Source: Microglena sp. YARC (taxonomy: Eukaryota; Chlorophyta; Chlorophyceae; Chlamydomonadales; Chlamydomonadaceae). Taken from it: a stretch of DNA of 64,000 bases. Within the stretch, counting starts at the first letter, position 1. Each line of letters begins with the position of its first letter. Below, piece by piece: positions 41,475 through 53,473 of this stretch. Both the position numbers and the translations under genes were made by a program. The notes below the pieces were generated by a model. That model worked only from the letters and a program-made list of their open reading frames with translations. It had not been told where the DNA came from and searched no databases. Location of the stretch: positions 73,142,413-73,206,412 of the forward strand of contig CM039463.1 of NCBI GenBank assembly GCA_022414725.1. The letters run 5' to 3'.

Positions 41475-42905
41475 GGTTTCCCCATGAAAACTGGGCCAAC
41501 TGGAAGATGCCATCTTCAGCCCAAGAATGTACTCGACTCGCCGAAGAAAAACATGTACCGGAAACGAAAATCGGATTTACAAGATCGCGGGGTCGATCCT
41601 CGCAGGGGACAATGTCCGTAGGGGAAGAGTCGATTTCCATTGACGGGACGGGGTCGCCTGACCTCGGAGCGCGCTCTCATTCGCCTACGGATATTAGGGT
41701 GTTGGAATGTGGACACGGTGTAATAAATAATGTCAACAACCATCGTGAATGAACACACACTGCCTCCCGATTCGGGTCTATACCCGGCAAGTTTAGGACC
41801 CCTCCACCTCACTCAGGAACACCCAGCTTCAGCCACCCGTGCGACCCGTGCTAAATCCCGAAGGACTGTGGTATAGCAACCCCAACACGGGTCCATGTGT
41901 TGTTTTGCTGAGTTCATGCAACGATCTATGTCTAAAACAAAAACTGGACCCCACCCCCGTGCTAAGTTTATGTCACGTACTCTGGTATGCTCTGCTTCCA
42001 TGCAGCTTGTATTCAAGGTTTGTGGGGCTGCCCCCAAAACCCTCCTCCTCTTATAAAACTGGGTAGTAGGCAGGCTGTGCCGCTGTCCTGTCCCGGCATT
42101 GTTTTGCTGAGTTTATGTAAAAACAACTCCTCTCGTGCGCGTACTTCGCTCTCGCACCATGCACAATAGCAATTGGTGCGTGGGGGGCAGAGGCCACCTA
42201 CATTGTTCAATTGGCCTTTCTGGGGTCTCCTTTTTCTTTGTGCCGTGGTCAACATGTGCTAGTGTGCTTAGTTCCTGTGCGATCCTTCGTTAGCCCTGCT
42301 TCTCGCTTGTTACTCTTGGCGTTGTGGGTCTTAGGGCTCCTCTGCCTTGTGGCATGTTTGTGTTGGGCTGCACATAAATGCTCTTGACTAGAAAGTGTGC
42401 TTCGGATGGTAGTGTTCTTAGTCCCTAGCCACGTTTGCTTGCTTGCACTGTATTCCTAGATAGGGTTGGACGCTCTTCGCTATGCCGGACGGGTGCCCTT
42501 GGTGATATACCGTAGGCACCCCACAAGGAGTAGAGGGAGAGTCCAGATAGACCTTGGTTCAAGCTGAAAAAAGAGTGTATGGTCGGAACCCAATTCAGCA
42601 AGACTTCATAAGTAAGCAATCAAACATAGTAGGGGGCTAAAGAATCCACCGCATAGTAGGGCAAACACGCACAACAAAAGGTTGACTACGTGCATCTAAC
42701 TTCGGTTATGTAGCCAATACACCGTCCTTACTGAAAAGGGCTGTAGGACCCAGTGTCCAGAGGCGAACTCGTGACCCCATTCGGATGTCCTCCCTAGTCA
42801 TGCCTTAGGGAGATAGACCACCGGATGTGAATGAGGTGACAGCCGGTTAGACATCCGGTGCGGGGCCGCCCAGCCTGATATCTAGTGCAAGGGCCGCCAA
42901 AATAA

Positions 42906-42978
42906 CCTCCCCACCGGGGTTCGAACCCGGGTCGACCGCGTGAAAGGCGGCAATGCTAGGCCACTACACCATGGGGAG
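42906..42978 (-). tRNA. tRNA-Glu(TTC), unit 13
   Basis: Intact; identical to unit 5. Confidence 0.93.
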
Positions 42979-43004
42979 AAATGGGCTTCTCAAGCTTTAA
43001 AATC

Positions 43005-43088
43005 TGTCTCCAGTCGGGATCGAACCAACGACCTCAGGATTAATGACTGAACTTCAGTCCTGCGCTCTCCCAACTGAGCTATAGAGAC
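43005..43088 (-). tRNA. tRNA-Phe(GAA) with intron, unit 13
   Basis: Intact; identical to unit 5. Confidence 0.93.
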
Positions 43089-44519
43089 GGTTTCCCCATG
43101 AGAACTGGGCCAACTGGAAGATGCCATCTTCAGCCCAAGAATGTACTCGACTCGCCGAAGAAAAACATGTACCGGAAACGAAAATCGGATTTACAAGATC
43201 GCGGGTCGATCCTCGCAGGGGACAATGTCCGTAGGGGAAGAGTCGATTTCCATTGACGGGACGGGGGTCGCCTGACCTCGGAGCGCGCTCTCATTCGCCT
43301 ACGGATATTAGGGTGTTGGAATGTGGACACGGTGTAATAAATAATGTCAACAACCATCGTGAATGAACACACACTGCCTCCCGATTCGGGTCTATACCCG
43401 GCAAGTTTAGGACCCCTCCACCTCACTCAGGAACACCCAGCTTCAGCCACCCGTGCGACCCGTGCTAAATCCCGAAGGACTGTGGTATAGCAACCCCAAC
43501 ACGGGTCCATGTGTTGTTTTGCTGAGTTCATGCAACGATCTATGTCTAAAACAAAAACTGGACCCCACCCCCGTGCTAAGTTTATGTCACGTACTCTGGT
43601 ATGCTCTGCTTCCATGCAGCTTGTATTCAAGGTTTGTGGGGCTGCCCCCAAAACCCTCCTCCTCTTATAAAACTGGGTAGTAGGCAGGCTGTGCCGCTGT
43701 CCTGTCCCGGCATTGTTTTGCTGAGTTTATGTAAAAACAACTCCTCTCGTGCGCGTACTTCGCTCTCGCACCATGCACAATAGCAATTGGTGCGTGGGGG
43801 GCAGAGGCCACCTACATTGTTCAATTGGCCTTTCTGGGTCTCCTTTTTCTTTGTGCCGTGGTCAACATGTGCTAGTGTGCTTAGTTCCTGTGCGATCCTT
43901 CGTTAGCCCTGCTTCTCGCTTGTTACTCTTGGCGTTGTGGGTCTTAGGGCTCCTCTGCCTTGTGGCATGTTTGTGTTGGGCTGCACATAAATGCTCTTGA
44001 CTAGAAAGTGTGCTTCGGATGGTAGTGTTCTTAGTCCCTAGCCACGTTTGCTTGCTTGCACTGTATTCCTAGATAGGGTTGGACGCTCTTCGCTATGCCG
44101 GACGGGTGCCCTTGGTGATATACCGTAGGCACCCCACAAGGAGTAGAGGGAGAGTCCAGATAGACCTTGGTTCAAGCTGAAAAAAGAGTGTATGGTCGGA
44201 ACCCAATTCAGCAAGACTTCATAAGTAAGCAATCAAACATAGTAGGGGGCTAAAGAATCCACCGCATAGTAGGGCAAACACGCACAACAAAAGGTTGACT
44301 ACGTGCATCTAACTTCGGTTATGTAGCCAATACACCGTCCTTACTGAAAAGGGCTGTAGGACCCAGTGTCCAGAGGCGAACTCGTGACCCCATTCGGATG
44401 TCCTCCCTAGTCATGCCTTAGGGAGATAGACCACCCGGATGTGAATGAGGTGACAGCCGGTTAGACATCCGGTGCGGGGCCGCCCAGCCTGATATCTAGT
44501 GCAAGGGCCGCCAAAATAA

Positions 44520-44592
44520 CCTCCCCACCGGGGTTCGAACCCGGGTCGACCGCGTGAAAGGCGGCAATGCTAGGCCACTACACCATGGGGAG
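44520..44592 (-). tRNA. tRNA-Glu(TTC), unit 14
   Basis: Intact; identical to unit 5. Confidence 0.93.
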
Positions 44593-44618
44593 AAATGGGC
44601 TTCTCAAGCTTTAAAATC

Positions 44619-44702
44619 TGTCTCCAGTCGGGATCGAACCAACGACCTCAGGATTAATGACTGAACTTCAGTCCTGCGCTCTCCCAACTGAGCTATAGAG
44701 AC
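44619..44702 (-). tRNA. tRNA-Phe(GAA) with intron, unit 14
   Basis: Intact; identical to unit 5. Confidence 0.93.
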
Positions 44703-46134
44703 GGTTTCCCCATGAAAACTGGGCCAACTGGAAGATGCCATCTTCAGCCCAAGAATGTACTCGACTCGCCGAAGAAAAACATGTACCGGAAACGAAAATC
44801 GGATTTACAAGATCGCGGGTTCGATCCTCGCAGGGGACAATGTCCGTAGGGGAAGAGTCGATTTCCATTGACGGGACGGGGGTCGCCTGACCTCGGAGCG
44901 CGCTCTCATTCGCCTACGGATATTAGGGTGTTGGAATGTGGACACGGTGTAATAAATAATGTCAACAACCATCGTGAATGAACACACACTGCCTCCCGAT
45001 TCGGGTCTATACCCGGCAAGTTTAGGACCCCTCCACCTCACTCAGGAACACCCAGCTTCAGCCACCCGTGCGACCCGTGCTAAATCCCGAAGGACTGTGG
45101 TATAGCAACCCCAACACGGGTCCATGTGTTGTTTTGCTGAGTTCATGCAACGATCTATGTCTAAAACAAAAAACTGGACCCCACCCCGTGCTAAGTTTAT
45201 GTCACGTACTCTGGTATGCTCTGCTTCCATGCAGCTTGTATTCAAGGTTTGTGGGGCTGCCCCCAAAACCCTCCTCCTCTTATAAAACTGGGTAGTAGGC
45301 AGGCTGTGCCGCTGTCCTGTCCCGGCATTGTTTTGCTGAGTTTATGTAAAAACAACTCCTCTCGTGCGCGTACTTCGCTCTCGCACCATGCACAATAGCA
45401 ATTGGTGCGTGGGGGCAGAGGCCACCTACATTGTTCAATTGGCCTTTCTGGGGTCTCCTTTTTCTTTGTGCCGTGGTCAACATGTGCTAGTGTGCTTAGT
45501 TCCTGTGCGATCCTTCGTTAGCCCTGCTTCTCGCTTGTTACTCTTGGCGTTGTGGGTCTTAGGGCTCCTCTGCCTTGTGGCATGTTTGTGTTGGGCTGCA
45601 CATAAATGCTCTTGACTAGAAAGTGTGCTTCGGATGGTAGTGTTCTTAGTCCCTAGCCACGTTTGCTTGCTTGCACTGTATTCCTAGATAGGGTTGGACG
45701 CTCTTCGCTATGCCGGACGGGTGCCCTTGGTGATATACCGTAGGCACCCCACAAGGAGTAGAGGGAGAGTCCAGATAGACCTTGGTTCAAGCTGAAAAAA
45801 GAGTGTATGGTCGGAACCCAATTCAGCAAGACTTCATAAGTAAGCAATCAAACATAGTAGGGGGCTAAAGAATCCACCGCATAGTAGGGCAAACACGCAC
45901 AACAAAAGGTTGACTACGTGCATCTAACTTCGGTTATGTAGCCAATACACCGTCCTTACTGAAAAGGGCTGTAGGACCCAGTGTCCAGAGGCGAACTCGT
46001 GACCCCATTCGGATGTCCTCCCTAGTCATGCCTTAGGGAGATAGACCACCCGGATGTGAATGAGGTGACAGCCGGTTAGACATCCGGTGCGGGGCCGCCC
46101 AGCCTGATATCTAGTGCAAGGGCCGCCAAAATAA

Positions 46135-46207
46135 CCTCCCCACCGGGGTTCGAACCCGGGTCGACCGCGTGAAAGGCGGCAATGCTAGGCCACTACACCA
46201 TGGGGAG
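46135..46207 (-). tRNA. tRNA-Glu(TTC), unit 15
   Basis: Intact; identical to unit 5. Confidence 0.93.
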
Positions 46208-46233
46208 AAATGGGCTTCTCAAGCTTTAAAATC

Positions 46234-46317
46234 TGTCTCCAGTCGGGATCGAACCAACGACCTCAGGATTAATGACTGAACTTCAGTCCTGCGCCCTCCC
46301 AACTGAGCTATAGAGAC
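46234..46317 (-). tRNA. tRNA-Phe(GAA) with intron, unit 15
   Basis: As unit 5 except one D-stem base (GAGC to GGGC), which keeps a T:G pair. Confidence 0.9.
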
Positions 46318-47753
46318 GGTTTCCCCATGAGAACTGGGCCAACTGGAAGATGCCATCTTCAGCCCAAGAATGTACTCGACTCGCCGAAGAAAAACATGTA
46401 CCGGAAACGAAAATCGGATTTACAAGATCGCGGGTTCGATCCTCGCAGGGGACAATGTCCGTAGGGGAAGAGTCGATTTCCATTGACGGGACGGGGGTCG
46501 CCTGACCTCGGAGCGCGCTCTCATTCGCCTACGGATATTAGGGTGTTGGAATGTGGACACGGGTGTAATAAATAATGTCAACAACCATCGTGAATGAACA
46601 CACACTGCCTCCCGATTCGGGTCTATACCCGGCAAGTTTAGGACCCCTCCACCTCACTCAGGAACACCCAGCTTCAGCCACCCGTGCGACCCGTGCTAAA
46701 TCCCGAAGGACTGTGGTATAGCAACCCCAACACGGGTCCATGTGTTGTTTTGCTGAGTTCATGCAACGATCTATGTCTAAAACAAAAACTGGACCCCACC
46801 CCCCGTGCTAAGTTTATGTCACGTACTCTGGTATGCTCTGCTTCCATGCAGCTTGTATTCAAGGTTTTGTGGGGCTGCCCCCAAAACCCTCCTCCTCTTA
46901 TAAAACTGGGTAGTAGGCAGGCTGTGCCGCTGTCCTGTCCCGGCATTGTTTTGCTGAGTTTATGTAAAAACAACTCCTCTCGTGCGCGTACTTCGCTCTC
47001 GCACCATGCACAATAGCAATTGGTGCGTGGGGGGCAGAGGCCACCTACATTGTTCAATTGGCCTTTCTGGGGTCTCCTTTTTCTTTGTGCCGTGGTCAAC
47101 ATGTGCTAGTGTGCTTAGTTCCTGTGCGATCCTTCGTTAGCCCTGCTTCTCGCTTGTTACTCTTGGCGTTGTGGGTCTTAGGGCTCCTCTGCCTTGTGGC
47201 ATGTTTGTGTTGGGCTGCACATAAATGCTCTTGACTAGAAAGTGTGCTTCGGATGGTAGTGTTCTTAGTCCCTAGCCACGTTTGCTTGCTTGCACTGTAT
47301 TCCTAGATAGGGTTGGACGCTCTTCGCTATGCCGGACGGGTGCCCTTGGTGATATACCGTAGGCACCCCACAAGGAGTAGAGGGAGAGTCCAGATAGACC
47401 TTGGTTCAAGCTGAAAAAAGAGTGTATGGTCGGAACCCAATTCAGCAAGACTTCATAAGTAAGCAATCAAACATAGTAGGGGGCTAAAGAATCCACCGCA
47501 TAGTAGGGCAAACACGCACAACAAAAGGTTGACTACGTGCATCTAACTTCGGTTATGTAGCCAATACACCGTCCTTACTGAAAAGGGCTGTAGGACCCAG
47601 TGTCCAGAGGCGAACTCGTGACCCCATTCGGATGTCCTCCCTAGTCATGCCTTAGGGAGATAGACCACCCGGATGTGAATGAGGTGACAGCCGGTTAGAC
47701 ATCCGGTGCGGGGCCGCCCAGCCTGATATCTAGTGCAAGGGCCGCCAAAATAA

Positions 47754-47826
47754 CCTCCCCACCGGGGTTCGAACCCGGGTCGACCGCGTGAAAGGCGGCA
47801 ATGCTAGGCCACTACACCATGGGGAG
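47754..47826 (-). tRNA. tRNA-Glu(TTC), unit 16
   Basis: Intact; identical to unit 5. Confidence 0.93.
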
Positions 47827-47852
47827 AAATGGGCTTCTCAAGCTTTAAAATC

Positions 47853-47936
47853 TGTCTCCAGTCGGGATCGAACCAACGACCTCAGGATTAATGACTGAAC
47901 TTCAGTCCTGCGCTCTCCCAACTGAGCTATAGAGAC
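47853..47936 (-). tRNA. tRNA-Phe(GAA) with intron, unit 16
   Basis: Intact; one G is missing just outside the 5' end (gacgtttcc instead of gacggtttcc). Confidence 0.92.
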
Positions 47937-48833
47937 GTTTCCCCATGAGAACTGGGCCAACTGGAAGATGCCATCTTCAGCCCAAGAATGTACTCGACTC
48001 GCCGAAGAAAAACATGTACCGGAAACGAAAATCGGATTTACAAGATCGCGGGGTCGATCCTCGCAGGGGACAATGTCCGTAGGGGAAGAGTCGATTTCCA
48101 TTGACGGGACGGGGGTCGCCTGACCTCGGAGCGCGCTCTCATTCGCCTACGGATATTAGGGTGTTGGAATGTGGACACGGTGTAATAAATAATGTCAACA
48201 ACCATCGTGAATGAAACACACACTGCCTCCCGATTCGGGTCTATACCCGGCAAGTTTAGGACCCCTCCACCTCACTCAGGAACACCCAGCTTCAGCCACC
48301 CGTGCGACCCGTGCTAAATCCCGAAGGACTGTGGTATAGCAACCCCAACACGGGTCCATGTGTTGTTTTGCTGAGTTCATGCAACGATCTATGTCTAAAA
48401 ACAAAAACTGGACCCCACCCCCGTGCTAAGTTTATGTCACGTACTCTGGTATGCTCTGCTTCCATGCAGCTTGTATTCAAGGTTTGTGGGCTGCCCCCAA
48501 AACCCTCCTCCTCTTATAAAACTGGGTAGTAGGCAGGCTGTGCCGCTGTCCTGTCCCGGCATTGTTTTGCTGAGTTTATGTAAAAACAACTCCTCTCGTG
48601 CGCGTACTTCGCTCTCGCACCATGCACAATAGCAATTGGTGCGTGGGGGGCAGAGGCCACCTACATTGTTCAATTGGCCTTTCTGGGGTCTCCTTTTTCT
48701 TTGTGCCGTGGTCAACATGTGCTAGTGTGCTTAGTTCCTGTGCGATCCTTCGTTAGCCCTGCTTCTCGCTTGTTACTCTTGGCGTTGTGGGTCTTAGGGC
48801 TCCTCTGCCTTGTGGCATGTTTGTGTTGGGCTG

Positions 48834-49249
48834 GCGGGATTTCCCGCATCCTAGCAGTTTCTCACACAAGCTTATACCGTAAAACTGCGAGCTATACAGT
48901 CATGATATATAGACTGTATCGAATCAGAGTGAGATTTTACAACCTCCCGCCAGTCAATCATTTAATCCAGGACCGTCAATTTCTATCCCTGACGGTGTAT
49001 AACAGGGGGTGTACAACTTTACAGCCGCCTTTCCAGGATCGGGACTCTTGTAATGTTATGCTACGGCTTATAGTCCGTAGCATGTGTCATGCAAAGCTAC
49101 CTACTACAGGTGGCGTGACCTCCCGAGTCAGTTAGTTCATCTGGCGGTTAAGACCACCTGTTGGTTACGCGCCAGTCAGGCAGATCATGCCAGTCGGTTA
49201 TCCCGCTGGCATGCCTTAAGGTTAGGTTATATCTAACCTCCCCGGTGTG
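48834..49249. other. Hairpin-rich non-coding junction sequence
   Basis: Starts where the sixteenth unit breaks off. Contains GCGGGA-ttt-CCCGC at the break, CATGCCAG/CTGGCATG (around 49186-49213) and GGTTAG/CTAACC (around 49221-49238). No coding potential seen. Confidence 0.5.
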
Positions 49250-49414
49250 TGTTATAGACCGGTTCTCCCGGTTCAGCTAGAGAGTCTTAGTGCGCCAGGC
49301 CTTCTGCCTGGAAGCTTCCGTTGTAGTGCCTCTGCCCGATAGGGCCAGCACCTACCGGCGGCAGTACCCTGAGGTACTGTCACCTTTCTCTTCTTATACC
49401 TGCCATGTCGCCTG
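49250..49414 (+). repeat. LTR fragment (165 bp) matching the 3' LTR at 63184
   Basis: TGTTATAGACCGG to CATGTCGCCTG matches the first 165 bp of 63184-63454 with a few substitutions. The remaining ~105 bp of LTR are missing. It is a truncated solo LTR or the broken 5' LTR of a larger element. Confidence 0.8.
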
Positions 49415-50990
49415 GGGGGGTAGCTAGGGCCAGATCTGGTTCCACGTTTTGGCATGTCTCTAGGTCGTTGTTCGGTCAACCGGACCGTTTTTCTTTTTTT
49501 GTAGATCGTCAGTTGACAACGGAGTGGTGAGGTATCGCTAAAAACTTGCCCGTCCCGGTTGACCAAACACCTTCAAATATTGGCCTGAACATGGCTAACA
49601 AAGCCGAAAAAACGAAAAACAAGTTACTCTTTTTACACTTTTTCCCCAGCCAAAAATTTATTCTTGAATTCAAACACATATTACGAAAATGTTTTATCCT
49701 GGCAAGAAATTTGAAAGGTCCGTATTTGGAATAGAGAGTAGAAAAGGCAGATGTGGTGTATTTGGGCCCAAAACAACCCTTAATGTGCACGAATGTCATG
49801 TTTGAGGAGTCTTATTCAAGTTGGAAACACGACCCAAGTTGTAAGTCACTAGTTTGCACCCTCCCAGCATATTTTACCCAGATGGATTTGGTGTAGAAGT
49901 TGAGAAGGTCACCCATTTGACCTACACAAGTACTAAGCCAGGGCATTCCCAGCCCTTAGAGGTCGGTCAGACAAGACAGGTTTGGGTCTGAGTTACGGGT
50001 TAGTTGGGCGTTTCTGTCGTACATCCAAACCTTTTTTCGTTCACACGGGACAAAGTTGACGCGGTTTGGTCAAATTCGGTAACCCAAATGCTAACTTAAC
50101 CCAAAACCCAAACGTCCCCCCCCCCCCCCCCAAGTTTGGGCGATGGTTATGGTTATGTCGCACACGTGTTGTTCATTGTTTCTGTTGCGATAAATTTCGC
50201 CGCATTTCCTTCCTGTCAGTCCTCTTAAAACGTCTTGATAGGGTCGCAACAGAGCCCACAGTGGAACAAGGAGGAAGTATCAGCCTGCTCACAGCTGCAT
50301 TTGCGCCTGTAGCCGCCCCAGGTAAGGATGCGTCGAATTCGGCGAGTGCGAGCATGCTCAAAAGGAGCAACAATTGATAATCGATGCGTCTTCCCATGAT
50401 CACTCCGACTTCAAACTTTTCCCACTGGCAAGAAAGCCGTCTGAACGAAATTCGCGTGTTTGGGCGGGTTTGGGTTAACCTCGGGTAACCTCGTCTAACC
50501 CCCTCTGACGTGGCAGGTTAACCTCAAACCAAACCCAAACCCAAACCTGTCTCGTCTGTATGACCTCTTACAGGCTGGCATACGGACCCGCAGTAGTCGG
50601 AACGAGGGGCAGAATCGTGCAGTTTCTGATAATTCAACTTCAGGCAATGTGATGGATGGAGCAATTTGATGGCGATTGATCGATTCCCTGGCTCGATCTG
50701 TGCTCTGTGCAGCTCGCGGCAGTCACTTGCGTACGATCGTGTACTCTCGGTGCTTTCGGGCAGCTTTCTCCACAGGCCATGGCAGGAGGTGAATCTACGA
50801 TGTAAACTCCGGAAATTACTTCGCGTTTGCTTTTGCCTTTCAAAGAGACATCGGAAAAGCAGGAACCCAAATTTGGCTCGGGGCCCCCGGAGCTACCCCC
50901 CCCCCCCGCCCCCGCCCCCCTCCCGCCCAATCCAGTCATCTACTTCTTGTTCGAGACCTCCACTTCCTCCCGTCCGCTCGTCACACCCTC
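49415..50990. other. Non-coding stretch upstream of the Dualen-like element
   Basis: No supported gene; ORFs are at most about 117 codons, on both strands, without motifs. Holds C-runs (50117-50131, 50890-50907) and a patch of 'aacccaaa / ggtttgggtt' words (50085-50115 and 50455-50555). The end may contain the 5' UTR of the non-LTR element. Confidence 0.4.
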
Positions 50991-51005
50991 TACCGCTTCT
51001 ATCTC

Positions 51006-52424
51006 TTGACGACCAGTGAGCACTGCAACACCCCAGCAGACCCTGAACTGGGAAATGACTGGAGCAGCTTCCTCCAAACAGCTGCTCTCAAGGTAAACCC
51101 CAATCAAACCAAACCCTATAGTACCTTCTACACCTGCATCCCTGCCACCAAAAACCAACAACATCAAAACACTCACCACTCCACAGGTTGCCAGCACCAC
51201 AGCCAACAAGGCTTACCCCAAAGCCAACACCTTCAAGGGACACAGGAAGTAGCAAACCCCCTGGACCTCCGGATAACAGCACTGCTCCTCCTGCTCTTCT
51301 CTCTTATCAGCACTACCCACTGTCCCAGTGGAAACATCCATAGCAAGAGCAACAAAAATAGAAAAAATAGACATGGATATGAGCCCCTCTGGACACTATC
51401 TCCTTATAATGTGAACCCCTGCCAGACCAAAGGCACAGCCTGCCACTCCTGTGCTGAGATTACAACCTGTAACAGATTAAACCTTGCCTGCACTCTTCCC
51501 TCCCCTATCTCTCCTGCTCTCACTCTACCCATAGACAGCTCAGATACTCAGGAGGATGCTCACAGCAGTAAGTACCCCTACAGCTGCCCCCTCTCCACTC
51601 CTCCTACACCCCCCACACTCAGAGGAGGTAGACCCAGAGGAAGCAGACGCCTACAAAGTAAGTCTGAGTCTGCCCCATACTGGGAAGCCCAAACAGCCTC
51701 TCACTGCCAAATTCACTCCATCAATGCCTACCTTGGATACAAAGCCATGGATATCAATCTAGTCCTAGACTTTGCTAACAAACTCCACACTCAAGTCACT
51801 AGAGCCACTGATAATCACTGGAAGGTTATGGGATCATATTTTCTCAACCCCTCTGGAAACTATAATAATGCCCTTATTGACTACTACACCTTCACCAAGC
51901 AGACTGGCACTGGATACCTGGTCAGCCACAGGAACCACCCATACACACCACTACACACCTCATCTCCTAACACTGAAGAAAATTATGAAACAGGCATCCA
52001 ACTTGGTAGCACCAAACAACAAATCCTTAGCAGAATTCCCATCAATAGCACCAAATTCATACTGCACTACTGGTCCAATGGCTATGGTCATGCAATCACT
52101 ATCAAATACTACAACAATAAATGGTACAACCTTGACTCTGAAATCTCTGGACCCACCATCCTAACCCCCCAAGACTGGCACCAGCTCCAGGGGCGCATCT
52201 ACACTCTTAGCCAGGCTACACCCTCCTTCCATGGCCATCCATTTCAACCTGATCTCTATTTTGATCCAACCAATCCCCACCCTAATACCAATGGTACCAT
52301 CCTAGAAGACTCTCAACAGATCAACACCTACACCAATCCACCACCTTCACCACCAGATCAAACAATCCCTACCACTCAAAATAACACTGAAACACCCACA
52401 GACGAAGATGATGACATTATCTAG
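51006..52424 (+). CDS. Dualen ORF: papain-like cysteine protease domain
   Basis: 472 residues. Residues 1-200 are low-complexity (Ser/Thr/Pro/Gln-rich). The protease fold is about 222-400: Q229 and C234 in YWEAQTASHCQIHSINAYLG, H362 in NGYGHAITIKYYNN and D377 in WYNLDSE. This gives the Q-C-H-D order of papain/OTU-like proteases; Dualen is known to encode a cysteine protease. The target is unknown; self-processing or deubiquitination are inference. The C-terminus is acidic (TDEDDDII) and ends at TAG 52422-52424. The next domain's lysine-rich linker follows at once in another frame, so the stop may be due to an indel. Confidence 0.75.
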   Translation: MTTSEHCNTPADPELGNDWSSFLQTAALKVNPNQTKPYSTFYTCIPATKNQQHQNTHHSTGCQHHSQQGLPQSQHLQGTQEVANPLDLRITALLLLLFSLISTTHCPSGNIHSKSNKNRKNRHGYEPLWTLSPYNVNPCQTKGTACHSCAEITTCNRLNLACTLPSPISPALTLPIDSSDTQEDAHSSKYPYSCPLSTPPTPPTLRGGRPRGSRRLQSKSESAPYWEAQTASHCQIHSINAYLGYKAMDINLVLDFANKLHTQVTRATDNHWKVMGSYFLNPSGNYNNALIDYYTFTKQTGTGYLVSHRNHPYTPLHTSSPNTEENYETGIQLGSTKQQILSRIPINSTKFILHYWSNGYGHAITIKYYNNKWYNLDSEISGPTILTPQDWHQLQGRIYTLSQATPSFHGHPFQPDLYFDPTNPHPNTNGTILEDSQQINTYTNPPPSPPDQTIPTTQNNTETPTDEDDDII

Positions 52425-52681
52425 TATCTGAGGATGAATCCCACGCAAAACGTAAGAAACCCTACACCTCTACCAAAAAATCTAAAAAATCCAAGAAAAC
52501 TACCACCACTAAAAAACGGTCACGAAGTGACCTTCCCCCCCCAATACAGGCAGCAAGGCTCCCCACCCCCAGCAGGCCTACCATCCCTGAATACAACAAG
52601 CTCAGACAGACCCGGATCCCTGGAGCTCCCCCCCCGTCCAAGAAGCAGCAGTCCATCAGCACTACCAAGCCCACCTCACCG

Positions 52682-53473
52682 GTGAAACGTAGTAAGCCTA
52701 AATACTCTGAACAAACCTCAGACCACCCTGTCCAACAGCAGGAACACATTCTTAATGACACTAACATCACCACTATCAACTGCAGGGGAATTGGATCCTC
52801 CTGGGAAGTCATCTATGATCACATTAGATCCAGGGATAATGATATAATAATTCTCACTGAAACCAAACTACTCTCACACAGAAAATCCATTCTAAACATG
52901 ATTAAATCAGACATGCATGATTATCACTTCCACCACAACAGCAAAACTACTCTCCAAGCTACCAGCCCTGACAAAATAGTCACCCCCTCAGCAGGGGTCA
53001 TTACCCTAATCAGGAAAACAGTCACTGCTCACCCAGTCAATCATGAAACTCCAGTCGAACTCTCTGGACACATTACTCACCAAACCATAAACAACATAAC
53101 CCATGTCCTGGGCGTCTACATGCCCTGTAACAATGCCCCCAAAAGAGAGAACATCTACTCCTACATCCACCACATTACTGAGAAAAATCCTACCCACCAC
53201 TACATCCTAGCTGGGGACTGGAATGCCACATGCCACACCACTGACAGAAGCAGTCTAACCAAATATCCAGATGACATTTCTCACCAGCAACACATTTCTC
53301 AACTCTGTATCACTCCACAACCACAACCCAGACCTCACACATACTTTTCTTGCAGCAACAACACCCCTACAGCAGTCGTATTGATGATATCCTGCTCATC
53401 AACTCACCTCCGGGCACCCACACCACTGAAAGCACCCACCAAATGGGGGACACCTAGACCACCATGCACTTGA
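52682..53473 (+). CDS. Dualen AP-type endonuclease (APE)
   Basis: Nicks target DNA to prime reverse transcription. Catalytic pattern of the exonuclease III fold: N33 (TINCRGIG), E60 (IIILTETKL), Y146 (VYMPCN), D179 and N181 (LAGDWNAT). The first ATG is internal: the same frame is open from about 52427 and starts with a lysine-rich stretch (KRKK...KKSKKSKK) that may bind nucleic acid or direct nuclear entry. Near 53370 the frame slips; RIDDILL and the terminal LDHH (SDH-type) motif follow in another frame. The true domain therefore ends around 53480 and this ORF's last ~30 residues are out of frame. Confidence 0.82.
   Translation: MKRSKPKYSEQTSDHPVQQQEHILNDTNITTINCRGIGSSWEVIYDHIRSRDNDIIILTETKLLSHRKSILNMIKSDMHDYHFHHNSKTTLQATSPDKIVTPSAGVITLIRKTVTAHPVNHETPVELSGHITHQTINNITHVLGVYMPCNNAPKRENIYSYIHHITEKNPTHHYILAGDWNATCHTTDRSSLTKYPDDISHQQHISQLCITPQPQPRPHTYFSCSNNTPTAVVLMISCSSTHLRAPTPLKAPTKWGTPRPPCT

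Larger units (their letters stand above)
18727..48833 (-). repeat. Tandem array of ~1,615-bp units bearing tRNA-Glu and tRNA-Phe
   Basis: Head-to-tail array. Using TGTCCAGAGG as phase mark, units start at 18727, 20342, 21953, 23570, 29827, 31442, 33058, 34676, 36292, 37909, 39524, 41139, 42754, 44367, 45982 and 47601 (spacing 1,611-1,619; the fourth is 6,257 because of a 4,638-bp Copia insertion with its TSD). The sixteenth unit stops after about 1,233 bp at 48833. Units 5-16 differ by a few single-base changes and homopolymer indels. Units 1-3 share older variants (for example gagcccaggaatgcattcg) and contain damaged tRNAs. Short ORFs repeat in each unit only because the DNA is repeated; small indels change their ends, so I do not call them genes. 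Confidence 0.95.

Noticed and set aside
18727..48833. Recurrent 60-110-codon ORFs in every array unit
   Set aside because: They recur only because the DNA is repeated. Homopolymer indels between units change frames and ends freely, several overlap tRNA genes, and none shows a domain.
50085..50555. Telomere-like aacccaaa / ggtttggg tracts
   Set aside because: Words are irregular and mixed with other sequence; no uniform tandem telomere repeat.
4901..52424. UAG reassigned to an amino acid
   Set aside because: Three in-frame TAGs are suggestive, but the Copia RNase H frame ends at a TAG (5787-5789) at the expected end of the protein, and the same elements carry frameshifts, so decay is simpler.
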